22,326 nucleotides of DNA from Intestinibacter sp. (GCF_022780145.1 NZ_JALEXO010000286.1:1-22326); one strand, 5' to 3'; positions 7,783-15,706 are shown, counted from the stretch's first letter. Numbers and translations are program-made. Notes: generated by a model from the letters alone, not told the origin.

Positions 7783-7828
7783 AAAAAAATAAGAGGAATA
7801 ATTCCTATAAATTATTCCCCTTATTTTT
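7783..7828 (-). terminator. Intrinsic terminator after prsA
   Basis: A 19-bp stem (7810-7828 with 7785-7803), complete on the minus-strand RNA counting one G-U pair, with a 6-nt loop and a U-rich tail. It starts 25 bp past the prsA stop and ends the long pilT-to-prsA run. Confidence 0.9.
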
Positions 7829-7852
7829 CGTCTATTTTATTGTTCGTATGAC

Positions 7853-8875
7853 TTATTTATATGAAATAGATTTTAATTGATCTTCATTTACATCTATTTT
7901 AGCATCATCTACTAATTTTTGAATATTTTCACTAAATTGAGTACTTAAAAGCGCACTCTTAACATCGTCTTTTACTGCGTCATAAGTAACTGCCTTATCT
8001 GTAACTTTAATTATATGATATCCGTATGAAGTTTCTACTATATCAGAAATTTCACCTTTGTCTAAAGCAAATGCTGCTTTACTGAACTCTTCTACCATTT
8101 GATTATAAGTGAAAGCACCTAATTCTCCACCACTTTCAGCATTAGAAGTATCATCTGAATATTCTTTAGCTAATTTAGCAAAATCTTCTCCTGCTTTAGC
8201 TTTTTTAAGAACTTCTTCTGCTTTAGCTTTAGCTTCTGCTTTTTTCTTATCTGATAATTCTTTTCCAGAATCATCTGTTGTTGATATCAATATATGAGAT
8301 GCAGTTACAGTATTGTATGCATCTTTATTAGCTTCATATTCTTCTTTTAGCTTAGATTCTTCTACATCTGTCTTTTTATTAAAATATTCTTGATAAGAAG
8401 AAGTAGCTAATTCTCTAGTTAAAACATATTTTAAGAAATCATCGTTAATTCCTGCTTTTTCAGCTTGTTCTTTTGTAGTTTCATCACCGTTTACACTTTC
8501 ATTAAAGTTATCTACAGCTTCTTGAACTTCTTCATCTGTTGGTAGTGCATCAACTTCTTTAGCTTTTTGATATATTACTTCTGATTGTTCCATTGATTGA
8601 AGTATACTATCTTTAAAAGAATCCCAATAAGTTTTCTTTTCTGATGATTTACTATCATCTGAACTGCTAGAAGTTGTTCCATCTTCCATTTCTGTTTCCC
8701 AAACAGAAGATGTATATCCTTGGCTTTCATAGCCTGCTTTTACCCAATTTACATATGTTTTGTAGTATTCAAGTGGTATACCTTCACCATTTACTGTAGC
8801 TACTGACTTAGAAGAGCACCCTATCATACTTATCCCTAAAATTAAAGTCAATGCTAATGTCATTAATTTTTTCAT
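7853..8875 (-). CDS. prsA: Foldase lipoprotein PrsA (parvulin-type peptidyl-prolyl isomerase)
   Basis: A membrane-anchored extracytoplasmic chaperone that helps secreted proteins fold. From the ATG at 8875 it has 340 residues: a lipoprotein signal peptide ending GISMIGC, with the lipidated Cys at residue 20; a helical SurA-like N-terminal region with a low-complexity serine-rich stretch (about 68-79); and one parvulin domain (about 189-295) with TASHILIS, AKEYSDDTSNAESGGELGAF and TSYGYHIIKV. A GTG six bases upstream (8881) keeps the frame, but it lies in the ribosome site GAGGTG, so the ATG is the better start. It is 15 bp from the mfd stop, so co-transcribed with mfd. Confidence 0.93.
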   Translation of the reverse strand: MKKLMTLALTLILGISMIGCSSKSVATVNGEGIPLEYYKTYVNWVKAGYESQGYTSSVWETEMEDGTTSSSSDDSKSSEKKTYWDSFKDSILQSMEQSEVIYQKAKEVDALPTDEEVQEAVDNFNESVNGDETTKEQAEKAGINDDFLKYVLTRELATSSYQEYFNKKTDVEESKLKEEYEANKDAYNTVTASHILISTTDDSGKELSDKKKAEAKAKAEEVLKKAKAGEDFAKLAKEYSDDTSNAESGGELGAFTYNQMVEEFSKAAFALDKGEISDIVETSYGYHIIKVTDKAVTYDAVKDDVKSALLSTQFSENIQKLVDDAKIDVNEDQLKSISYK

Positions 8876-8890
8876 TTTCACACCTCATTT

Positions 8891-11800
8891 TTACTTATTT
8901 TCGTTTAATCTACACATTTTTTCTAATAAACCTAATAATTCTAAAACTATTTTATAGCCAGCTTTTTCTTTAGTTTTGTATCTAGTTAAAGGCACTAAAC
9001 TAATTTCATTTTTATTTTGGATGACTTTTTCTATTTTTAATTTTTTGCACATAGATTTTATATACGCTATATAAAGTAAAGTCTCGACTGATCTAGGTAA
9101 ATCAGAGAATCTATCTACTAATTCCTCTCTAATTTCCTCCATGTCCTCTTTATTTTCTATAGATGCTATTTTTTTATACATTTCTATCTTATCAATTTCT
9201 TCTGGTATATAAGAATTTGGAATGTATGCATTTACGGCTAAATTAATTTCAACATCTATTTCTTCTTCAATTGGCTCTCCTTTGACCTTCTTTATAGCTT
9301 CATTTAACATTTTAACATATAAATCATAACCTATGACAGCCATATGTCCATGCTGTTGCGATCCTAAAATATTACCTGCACCTCTTATTTCCAAGTCTCT
9401 CATGGCTATTTTGAAGCCAGATCCAAACTCAGTAAACTCTCTGATAGCCTTTAATCTCTTTTCTGCTACCTCACTTAAAACCTTATCCTTTTCATACATC
9501 AAATATGCATAGCCTTGTCTAGAGCTTCTACCCACTCTACCCCTCAATTGGTAAAGCTGAGCAAGCCCCATTTTATCTGCATCGTATATAATCATCGTAT
9601 TTGCATTTGATATGTCCATACCTGTTTCAATAATTGTGGTACAAACTAAAACATCGTATTCCTTATTTAAAAATGCTAATATAATATTTTCAAGAGTCTT
9701 TGATGTCATTCTACCATGGGCAACGGCAACCTTTGCATCAGGTACTAATTTTTGAATCATACTTGCCATTTCTTCAATATGTTCCACTCGATTATAAACA
9801 AAAAATACCTGACCTCCCCTTGCAATTTCTCTTTCTATTTCATCTTGAATAATACTCTCTTTTGCTTCTACTACATAAGTTATGACTGGATGTCTTTCTT
9901 GTGGTGGTTCTTCTATTACACTCATGTCTCTAATTCCACTTAAAGACATGTGTAATGTTCTAGGTATAGGAGTCGCTGATAAAGTTAAGACATCTACTGT
10001 ATTTTTAAATTTCTTAAGAGATTCCTTATGTTTAACTCCAAATCTTTGCTCTTCGTCGATTACAAGTAATCCTAAATTAGGTAGAGTAATATCCTTCGAA
10101 ATAATTCTATGTGTTCCTATAAGAATGTCTACTAATCCTTTTTTAGCGTCGTTTATTATTTCCTTTTGTTGTTTAGGAGTTTTAAATCTACTTAAAACCT
10201 CTACTCTAATCGGATAATTCTCAAATCTCTCTTTAAACGTGTTGTAATGCTGTTGAGCTAAAATAGTCGTAGGAACTAATATCGCTACTTGTTTTTGGTC
10301 CATGCAGGCTTTAAACGCGGCTCTTATAGCAACCTCTGTCTTACCATATCCTACGTCTCCACATACAAGTCTATCCATTACCTTTGACGATTCCATGTCT
10401 TTTTTAGTTTCTTTGATAGCTTTTAATTGATCTTCAGTTTCTTCATATGGAAACAAGGATTCAAATTCCTTTTGCCAAACTGTATCCTTAGAAAACTTAT
10501 AACCTTTGATTTTTTCTCTTTTTGCATAAAGCTCAACTAAATCCTTAGTCATGTCTTCTATTTCACGTTTGACCTTTGCCTTTGCCTTTGTCCATTCATT
10601 CGTTCCAAGCTTATTTAGCTTAACCTTTTGAGCCTCTGCACCTATATATTTCTGAACCTTGTCCATCTGGTCTATAGGCACATATAAGTTATCTCCACCT
10701 TGATAGATTATTTTTAAATAGTCTTTTTTGACTCCATTTACTAAAATTTGTTCTATACCTGTATATCTACCAATACCACTATTTTCATGAACTACATAGT
10801 CTCCTATTTTTAAATCTAAAAATGATTCAATTTTTTGTCCATCCTTGTTCTTTTTCTTTTTAGATTTTTTAGAAGTTCTTTTGTTTACACCTATTATTTC
10901 ATTGTCTGTTATGACTTGAAATTTTATAGATTTATATTCAAAGCCTTTACTAATATTAGCTGGGATAATCACTATTTGTGAAGATTTTATCTCTATATTT
11001 CTGCTTTTTGATATTGTAGCTTCTAATCCTAGATTAAATAAATCCTCGTGTAATTTTTTACACCTATCAGAAGAATTTACTGCTAATATAATCTTGTAGC
11101 CATTATATCTAAGTCTATTTAAATCCTCTACCAATACATTCAGCTTTGAATTATACGTAGGTATTTCCCTAGATTCAAAATTAATTATATTGGTAACTGA
11201 AAAATCATTTACTGGCTTTGGCAATAATGAGTTTATAATTAATTTCTTATCGTCAATTAAAAACGGCAAATCTTCATAAGTATAAAGTAAATTTCCCTGA
11301 TTTTTTATAGCTAAACCTCTCTCAAGATTTAGTTTGTAATTATCCTTAAATTCATTCAAATAATTTTGACATCTTTCTTTAAGTCTAGAGATATCATTCA
11401 TTATTATTATGGCATTTTCAGGCAAATAAGTAAATAAACTTTTATTTGCATCCTCATATAGATAATCAATATAATTTTCTACACCTTGAAAATAAGTTTT
11501 ATTAGCTATATTGTCTATGTTATTAAAAACATCATCATCGGTATATTGATTAGTCTCTTCTTTGATTTTTTTAACAGCTGAGCTAGTGTCCTCTGGATAT
11601 ATAAACTCTCTCGATGGAGTTATAACTACTTTTTTTATTTTATCTATAGATTTTTGGGAAAACACATCAAAAGTACGTATAGAATCGATTTCATCATCAA
11701 ATAATTCTATACGAATAGGATGTGTATACTCTAACGAATATACATCTATTATCCCGCCTCTAACGCTAAATTGACCTAGACCTTCTATTCTAGAAACTCT

Positions 11801-12289
11801 CTCATATCCCAATTTAACTAATTTTTCGCTTAATACTTCTAAATCTATAGTGTCGCCTATTTTATAAGTAAGTACATTATCCAATAAAACATTTTTAGGT
11901 ATATATTTTTTTAATACTGCATCTATAGATGCAACTACTATTGTTTTTTGTTTCTTAGCTAATTTCAATAATACTCTTAATTTTTTTGCTTCTTCATTTC
12001 TATCCTTTGCATCTAAATGATAAAAATAAATTTCATCTGTGCTGAGATATTCCACCTTATCCTTAGTATAAAAACGAAGTTCGTTGTAGACCTTCTTTGC
12101 TTCTAAATCATTATTAGCAATAAACAAAGTAGGTCTAGATAACTCCTTGAATATCGAATAAGTTATATGTGGTTTTTGCATAGCTAAAAGACCATTTAGT
12201 TGTAATGATCCTTTTTTATTACATATTGAGTTTACAATCTCTTTATACTCATCTGAGTTTTTTAAAGGGTATACAAAAATGTCCTCCAT
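8891..12289 (-). CDS. mfd: Transcription-repair coupling factor Mfd
   Basis: Mfd displaces RNA polymerase stalled at DNA lesions and recruits UvrA. The 1132-residue protein has the full domain set: an N-terminal UvrB-like region (about 1-340) with RIEGLGQFSVRGGIIDVYSL (167-186); the CarD-like RNA polymerase-interacting domain (about 490-555, with GDYVVHENSGIGRYTGIEQI); translocase motifs I GDVGYGKTEVAIRAAF (644-659), II DEEQRFG (745-751), III LSATPIPRTLHMSLSG (770-785) and VI QLRGRVGRSSR (914-924); and the C-terminal TRCF domain. A lysine-rich linker (about 471-482) precedes the CarD-like part. ATG follows AAGGAGGGG. It lies 11 bp past pth and 15 bp before prsA, in one operon. Confidence 0.98.
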   Translation of the reverse strand: MEDIFVYPLKNSDEYKEIVNSICNKKGSLQLNGLLAMQKPHITYSIFKELSRPTLFIANNDLEAKKVYNELRFYTKDKVEYLSTDEIYFYHLDAKDRNEEAKKLRVLLKLAKKQKTIVVASIDAVLKKYIPKNVLLDNVLTYKIGDTIDLEVLSEKLVKLGYERVSRIEGLGQFSVRGGIIDVYSLEYTHPIRIELFDDEIDSIRTFDVFSQKSIDKIKKVVITPSREFIYPEDTSSAVKKIKEETNQYTDDDVFNNIDNIANKTYFQGVENYIDYLYEDANKSLFTYLPENAIIIMNDISRLKERCQNYLNEFKDNYKLNLERGLAIKNQGNLLYTYEDLPFLIDDKKLIINSLLPKPVNDFSVTNIINFESREIPTYNSKLNVLVEDLNRLRYNGYKIILAVNSSDRCKKLHEDLFNLGLEATISKSRNIEIKSSQIVIIPANISKGFEYKSIKFQVITDNEIIGVNKRTSKKSKKKKNKDGQKIESFLDLKIGDYVVHENSGIGRYTGIEQILVNGVKKDYLKIIYQGGDNLYVPIDQMDKVQKYIGAEAQKVKLNKLGTNEWTKAKAKVKREIEDMTKDLVELYAKREKIKGYKFSKDTVWQKEFESLFPYEETEDQLKAIKETKKDMESSKVMDRLVCGDVGYGKTEVAIRAAFKACMDQKQVAILVPTTILAQQHYNTFKERFENYPIRVEVLSRFKTPKQQKEIINDAKKGLVDILIGTHRIISKDITLPNLGLLVIDEEQRFGVKHKESLKKFKNTVDVLTLSATPIPRTLHMSLSGIRDMSVIEEPPQERHPVITYVVEAKESIIQDEIEREIARGGQVFFVYNRVEHIEEMASMIQKLVPDAKVAVAHGRMTSKTLENIILAFLNKEYDVLVCTTIIETGMDISNANTMIIYDADKMGLAQLYQLRGRVGRSSRQGYAYLMYEKDKVLSEVAEKRLKAIREFTEFGSGFKIAMRDLEIRGAGNILGSQQHGHMAVIGYDLYVKMLNEAIKKVKGEPIEEEIDVEINLAVNAYIPNSYIPEEIDKIEMYKKIASIENKEDMEEIREELVDRFSDLPRSVETLLYIAYIKSMCKKLKIEKVIQNKNEISLVPLTRYKTKEKAGYKIVLELLGLLEKMCRLNENK

Positions 12290-12300
12290 ATAACCCCTCC

Positions 12301-12864
12301 TTATTTTACATTATATCTATTCATTGCTAAATCTAGGTTTTCTCTAATAGCGCAATCAACTGCTGCCACTGCATGCTCATAGCTTTCTTGAAGATTTTTT
12401 TCATCCTCTTTGCTAAATCTAGATAAAACAAAATCCGCTAAATCTTGCCCATTTTGAGGTCTTGATATTCCCACTCTAACTCTTGGAAATTCATTAGATC
12501 CTAGGCATTTTATTATAGATCTCATTCCATTATGAGTTCCACCGCTTCCTTTTTTTCTAATTCTTATTTTGCCTATATCTAAATCTATATCATCGTATAT
12601 TACAATTAAATTCTCTAAATCTATATTGTAATAATTACAGATATCAGCAACTGATTCTCCACTTAAATTCATATATGTTATAGGTTTTACTAATATTACC
12701 TTTTCAGTTCCGACTCTTCCTTCACCAGTTAGTGCTTTATGTTTTATCTTGCTCACATCTATTGAATATTCCTTCGCTAAAAGATCTATAACATTAAATC
12801 CAACATTGTGTCTTGTCTTTGCGTATTTGTCTCCTGGATTTCCTAATCCCACTATTATATACAA
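12301..12864 (-). CDS. pth: Peptidyl-tRNA hydrolase
   Basis: Pth releases tRNA from prematurely dropped peptidyl-tRNA and is usually essential. The 187-residue protein has the motifs VGLGNPGDKYAKTRHNVGF (5-23) with catalytic His19, KPITYMNLSGESV with the substrate-binding Asn, YDDIDLDIGKIRIRKKGSGG and HNGMRSI. The start is a TTG at 12864: the ribosome site AGGAGGCG lies seven bases upstream, the protein begins exactly at the family's usual YIIVGLGNPG, and no ATG or GTG alternative fits. It sits 14 bp after the prepilin peptidase gene and 11 bp before mfd. Confidence 0.96.
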   Translation of the reverse strand: MYIIVGLGNPGDKYAKTRHNVGFNVIDLLAKEYSIDVSKIKHKALTGEGRVGTEKVILVKPITYMNLSGESVADICNYYNIDLENLIVIYDDIDLDIGKIRIRKKGSGGTHNGMRSIIKCLGSNEFPRVRVGISRPQNGQDLADFVLSRFSKEDEKNLQESYEHAVAAVDCAIRENLDLAMNRYNVK

Positions 12865-12878
12865 ATAATTCGCCTCCT

Positions 12879-13526
12879 TTATATTTTTTCGCTTATAATT
12901 TCAAAATAGATTTTTATTATATCACATTGTGTTAATATAATTAAAATCGTAGCAATAGAAATAAATGGTGTAAAAGGTATTCTCATTTTTAAATTAAACT
13001 TTCTTTGCTTTAAAATTATCAAAATACCAAACAGAGAAGTTATAAAAAAAGACAATACAAACACGTTAAGGCTATGTTTTGCTCCCAATACAAAGCAACA
13101 TAACCCATAAAATCCTATATCACCTTCAGCTATTGCCTTTGTAGTTTTACATATCAAAAAAGACAGTAAAAGTCCTATTATTAAACCACCTAAGTGCTCT
13201 AATAAACAAATATAAGGTCTCTTCATCAAAATAAATACTATACTCTGAATTATTATACCACTAACTACAGTTATATCGTACACAAAACTTGTACGAAAAT
13301 CTATTATTGAAATCAATATTATAAATGGAATTAGAAAAAAATAACTTATCGAATCTTTAGTTATTTCATATTTATTATATATTAACAAGGATATTATTAT
13401 ACTTGATAAATATATTATTATAGTATTAGATAAACACGGTTTAATATCCTTGCATATTATGTATATTAATTTAGTTTCAATATAAGATACTATTAAAAAA
13501 ATCACGATTATAATGCAAATCATCAT
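12879..13526 (-). CDS. Type IV prepilin peptidase, short A24 form (PilD/TadV-like)
   Basis: A membrane aspartyl protease that cleaves prepilin leader peptides. It has 215 residues and about six or seven hydrophobic segments. The two catalytic aspartates are in the expected settings: SIIDFRTSFVYD (73-84), like the family's LIDLxxxxVPD, and AEGDIGFYG, like GxGDxKL. The N-terminal cytoplasmic methyltransferase domain with paired CxxC motifs found in full-length PilD is absent, so this is peptidase only. In C. difficile, as I recall, two prepilin peptidases adjoin pilT here. There is no Shine-Dalgarno sequence before the ATG pair at 13523-13526, unlike every neighbour. The activity assignment is good; which pilin it would process is unknown because none is encoded in this window. 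Confidence 0.82.
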   Translation of the reverse strand: MMICIIIVIFLIVSYIETKLIYIICKDIKPCLSNTIIIYLSSIIISLLIYNKYEITKDSISYFFLIPFIILISIIDFRTSFVYDITVVSGIIIQSIVFILMKRPYICLLEHLGGLIIGLLLSFLICKTTKAIAEGDIGFYGLCCFVLGAKHSLNVFVLSFFITSLFGILIILKQRKFNLKMRIPFTPFISIATILIILTQCDIIKIYFEIISEKI

Positions 13527-13587
13527 AATTATTGTATTTATAGATTTATTATATTAATATAGAGCTTTTATGTATTTTAAGTGCTAT

Positions 13588-14643
13588 TTAAATCTGTACA
13601 ATCTTTCTCACATACTGCAAATCATCACATCTACTAAGTAAACTTTCCTTAGATATTAATCCCTGTTTATAGAGTCTCGAAACATCTTGGTCCATGGAGA
13701 ACATATTTTGTTTTGATGAGGTTTGGATTATATTTTGAATTTGGTAAATTTTATTCTCTCTTATTAAATTTCTTATTGCCGTATTTGCAATCATAACCTC
13801 TGTAGCTACTACTCGAGATTTTTCATCTATGGAAGGAATTAATTGCTGTGAAACAATACCTGTACATACGGTCGATAGCTGACTTCTTATCTGTTGTTGC
13901 TTAGACGCTTCAAATGAATCTATTATCCTGTCTATAGTTTTTGCAGCCCCTATAGTGTGCATGGTCGAAAATACTAAATGACCTGTTTCTGCAGCTTTTA
14001 ACGCTATTGAAATCGTCTCTGCGTCTCTCATTTCGCCAACTAAAATCACATCAGGATCTTGTCTCAAGCTAGCCCTCAATGCAGAATTAAAATTTGCAGA
14101 GTCCTTTCCTATTTCACGTTGATTTACTATACTCTTTTTGTGTTTATGTACATATTCTATAGGATCCTCTAAAGTTATAATATGACATTCTCTAGTCTCA
14201 TTAATTAAATCTATCAAGCTTGCAAGAGTTGTCGATTTTCCACTCCCTGTAGGTCCTGTTATTAAAATCAAGCCCTTCTGCTTTTTAGTAAATTCCTTCA
14301 TAACCTCTGGCAATCTAAGCTCTTCAAAATTTGGTATTTCCTTTGGTATTATTCTCAAAGCCATCGCGTAATTACCCTTTTGTTTATAAACATTTGCCCT
14401 AACTCTATTCCCATTAGATAAAGATATAGAAAAATCTAACTCTCCCTCTACATTAATTCTGTGTATAAGTTCTGCATCAATAATCTGCTGTAATAAGTTA
14501 TACACATCTTTATTAGTAAGAACTACTTCTTCTAACTTCACAAATTTACCATTAACTCTAGCAATTGGGAATAAATCTACTGTTATATGTACATCTGATG
14601 CATTTAAACTCACAGCTTTATCAAGTATTGTTAATAAATCCAT
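13588..14643 (-). CDS. pilT: Type IV pilus retraction ATPase PilT
   Basis: A hexameric cytoplasmic ATPase that powers pilus retraction. It has 351 residues with an N-terminal PAS-like part (about 1-105) and a RecA-like core: Walker A GPTGSGKST (130-138), Asp box TLEDPIEYVHKH (157-168), Walker B DPDVILVGEMRD (196-207) and His box TGHLVFSTMHT (220-230). The C-terminal AIRNLIREN is the conserved retraction motif that separates PilT from the assembly ATPase PilB, and no PilB-type zinc motif is seen. ATG follows AGAGGAG. The gene leads an uninterrupted five-gene run, with the peptidase gene 61 bp downstream. No pilB, pilC, pilMNO or pilin gene is beside it, which is odd. Confidence 0.95.
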   Translation of the reverse strand: MDLLTILDKAVSLNASDVHITVDLFPIARVNGKFVKLEEVVLTNKDVYNLLQQIIDAELIHRINVEGELDFSISLSNGNRVRANVYKQKGNYAMALRIIPKEIPNFEELRLPEVMKEFTKKQKGLILITGPTGSGKSTTLASLIDLINETRECHIITLEDPIEYVHKHKKSIVNQREIGKDSANFNSALRASLRQDPDVILVGEMRDAETISIALKAAETGHLVFSTMHTIGAAKTIDRIIDSFEASKQQQIRSQLSTVCTGIVSQQLIPSIDEKSRVVATEVMIANTAIRNLIRENKIYQIQNIIQTSSKQNMFSMDQDVSRLYKQGLISKESLLSRCDDLQYVRKIVQI

Positions 14644-14672
14644 AAATTTCTCCTCTCTTTTTATTTATATAC

Positions 14673-14681
14673 TGTGGATAA
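14673..14681 (-). promoter_or_regulatory. Consensus DnaA box in the pilT leader
   Basis: The 9-mer TTATCCACA on the minus strand matches the strongest DnaA-binding consensus exactly. It lies 29 bp before the pilT start. I found no second exact copy nearby, so it is not an origin; one such match is not very unlikely by chance in 22 kb of AT-rich DNA. Confidence 0.3.
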
Positions 14682-14757
14682 ATTTTATTTATATTATTAC
14701 TAAAAATTAACATTTATATACAAATTAAGAAGAATTCTAATATTTTTATCAAAATAA

Positions 14758-14786
14758 AAACCCCTGCTATAATAAAGTAGGAGTTT
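14758..14786 (-). terminator. Probable intrinsic terminator upstream of pilT
   Basis: An 11-bp stem with one mismatch (14776-14786 with 14758-14768) and a 7-nt loop, followed on the minus strand by a U-rich tail. It would end any transcript from the HTH and acidic-protein genes, about 240 nt past the latter's stop, so pilT needs its own promoter. Confidence 0.65.
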
Positions 14787-15024
14787 AGTAATATTATTCT
14801 ATATTTATATTTTCTTATATTTTCTATAATTTTTGTAATACCTTAATTTTTATATATTATTTATTTAATTTAAATTTTTTATGTTTAAATCTTCTAAATA
14901 TTCTTCTATTTCTATATTGTTATGATGTGTTAATTTAATAATGTATTAATTAAAATTTAATTCTTATCAATTCATTTTTAATGTGCCTTCTATAGTGTAT
15001 ACAAAATAAATATAATATATTTTA

Positions 15025-15294
15025 TTAATCTTTATTCCAGTACTCTATTATACTATCCCAATCCTCTTTTTCTTCTTGATCCATATTGTAATAACTATAT
15101 TGTTGTTCTTCTATTTCTTCTTCTACTTTTTCTTCTACTTTTTCTTTTATTTCCTTTTTTAACATTAATAATTCATTTCTTTTTAAATCATATAAATTTG
15201 AATTAGAATCTAAAAACTTTTCTAATTCTAAACCATTTTCATCTAATAAATCAAATATTTCTTGTATTAAATCATCCTTTTTTTTATAACTCAT
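15025..15294 (-). CDS. Small acidic coiled-coil protein of unknown function
   Basis: I do not recognise this 89-residue protein. It is highly charged and rich in Glu, Asp and Lys. It opens with a likely amphipathic helix (KKDDLIQEIFDLLDENGLEL), continues as a charged helix (about 36-64) containing the tandem motif KVEEKVEEEIEE, which reflects a 12-bp tandem DNA repeat near 15120-15143, and ends in a Trp/Tyr-containing acidic tail (DWDSIIEYWNKD). It has no signal peptide, membrane segment or Cys. The AGGAGGT ribosome site before the ATG supports real translation. It follows the HTH gene by 44 bp with no terminator between, so the two probably form a pair. It could be a regulator's partner or a cytoplasmic adaptor, but there is no direct evidence. 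Confidence 0.6.
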   Translation of the reverse strand: MSYKKKDDLIQEIFDLLDENGLELEKFLDSNSNLYDLKRNELLMLKKEIKEKVEEKVEEEIEEQQYSYYNMDQEEKEDWDSIIEYWNKD

Positions 15295-15338
15295 TTTAAC
15301 ATACCTCCTGAATACTATTTCCTTTATTGGATTATAAA

Positions 15339-15662
15339 TTATAATTTTAAGTACTTCGATACTGTTGACTGAGAAATATTTAACATATCTGCTATTTGTC
15401 TTTGTTTATATCCTTGACGATAAAGCGATTTTACTTGTTCTATTAAATTTGATTTAGAAATATTCATATCAAAGCTAGAATTAGTTTGTATAATTCCATT
15501 CTCCTCAAGTTTTATTGTAGTTGTACATCTTGCACCGTTTGAAATACCAGAAATAGTTGCAATTCCTTTTTTTTGATCACAACTATACTTTACATCATCA
15601 AAATTACAATAGTTGTTACTATTCAAAAACAAAATAAAGGTATTGCCCAAATGATAAATCAT
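15339..15662 (-). CDS. Small helix-turn-helix protein of unknown target
   Basis: The 107-residue product ends in a clear helix-turn-helix of the resolvase/sigma-like type: EQVKSLYRQGYKQRQIADML then NISQSTVSKYL (about 75-105). The N-terminal part (about 1-65) looks like a small beta-rich domain (TFILFLN, GIATISGISNG, ARCTTTIKLEENG) that I do not recognise. The listed ATG at 15662 sits inside the stem of the prs terminator, and the weak AAGGT ribosome site is in the same stem, so either the start is wrong or expression depends on read-through and unfolding. The next in-frame Met, near residue 66, has no ribosome site and would leave only the HTH. The HTH itself is convincing. The gene is followed closely by the acidic-protein gene. 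Confidence 0.65.
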   Translation of the reverse strand: MIYHLGNTFILFLNSNNYCNFDDVKYSCDQKKGIATISGISNGARCTTTIKLEENGIIQTNSSFDMNISKSNLIEQVKSLYRQGYKQRQIADMLNISQSTVSKYLKL

Positions 15663-15676
15663 TTCTACAATACCTT
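15637..15676 (-). terminator. Intrinsic terminator after prs, overlapping the start of the HTH gene
   Basis: A 40-bp near-palindrome. The outer stem is 9 bp with no mismatch (15668-15676 with 15637-15645), then a 3x3 internal loop, then a 7-bp inner arm (15658-15664 with 15649-15655) closing on a short loop. On the minus strand it is followed by UUUAUUUUGUUUUU. It begins 30 bp past the prs stop, a normal terminator position. The HTH start codon (15660-15662) lies in the inner stem. It may also serve as a DNA operator. Confidence 0.8.
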
Positions 15677-15706
15677 ATATCAACGAATTCTTATATAATT
15701 ATTTGA

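Larger units (their letters stand above)
7519..7852. other. Intergenic region between prsA and spoVT
   Basis: A 334-bp gap without a gene. It holds the spoVT leader (7519 to about 7588), the spoVT promoter (7595-7624) and the prsA terminator (7783-7828). The rest (about 7630-7780) is very AT-rich and I see no ORF or structured element in it. Confidence 0.8.
14644..15024. other. Non-coding gap between pilT and the acidic-protein gene
   Basis: A 381-bp gap. It holds the pilT leader, a DnaA-box-like 9-mer (14673-14681), a terminator hairpin (14758-14786) and a very AT-rich stretch (14787-15024). On the minus strand, two short open runs ending at 14967 and 14865 read like protein tails but have no start codon or ribosome site; they may be decayed coding sequence. 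No intact gene is seen. Confidence 0.6.

Noticed and set aside
9882..10217. Plus-strand 111-codon open frame
   Set aside because: Antisense to the mfd helicase motifs; no supporting signals.
15120..15143. Tandem 12-bp repeat as a possible CRISPR or phase-variable tract
   Set aside because: Only two copies, in frame inside a coding region, giving a KVEE-type coiled-coil repeat; no spacer structure. It stays a minor protein repeat.
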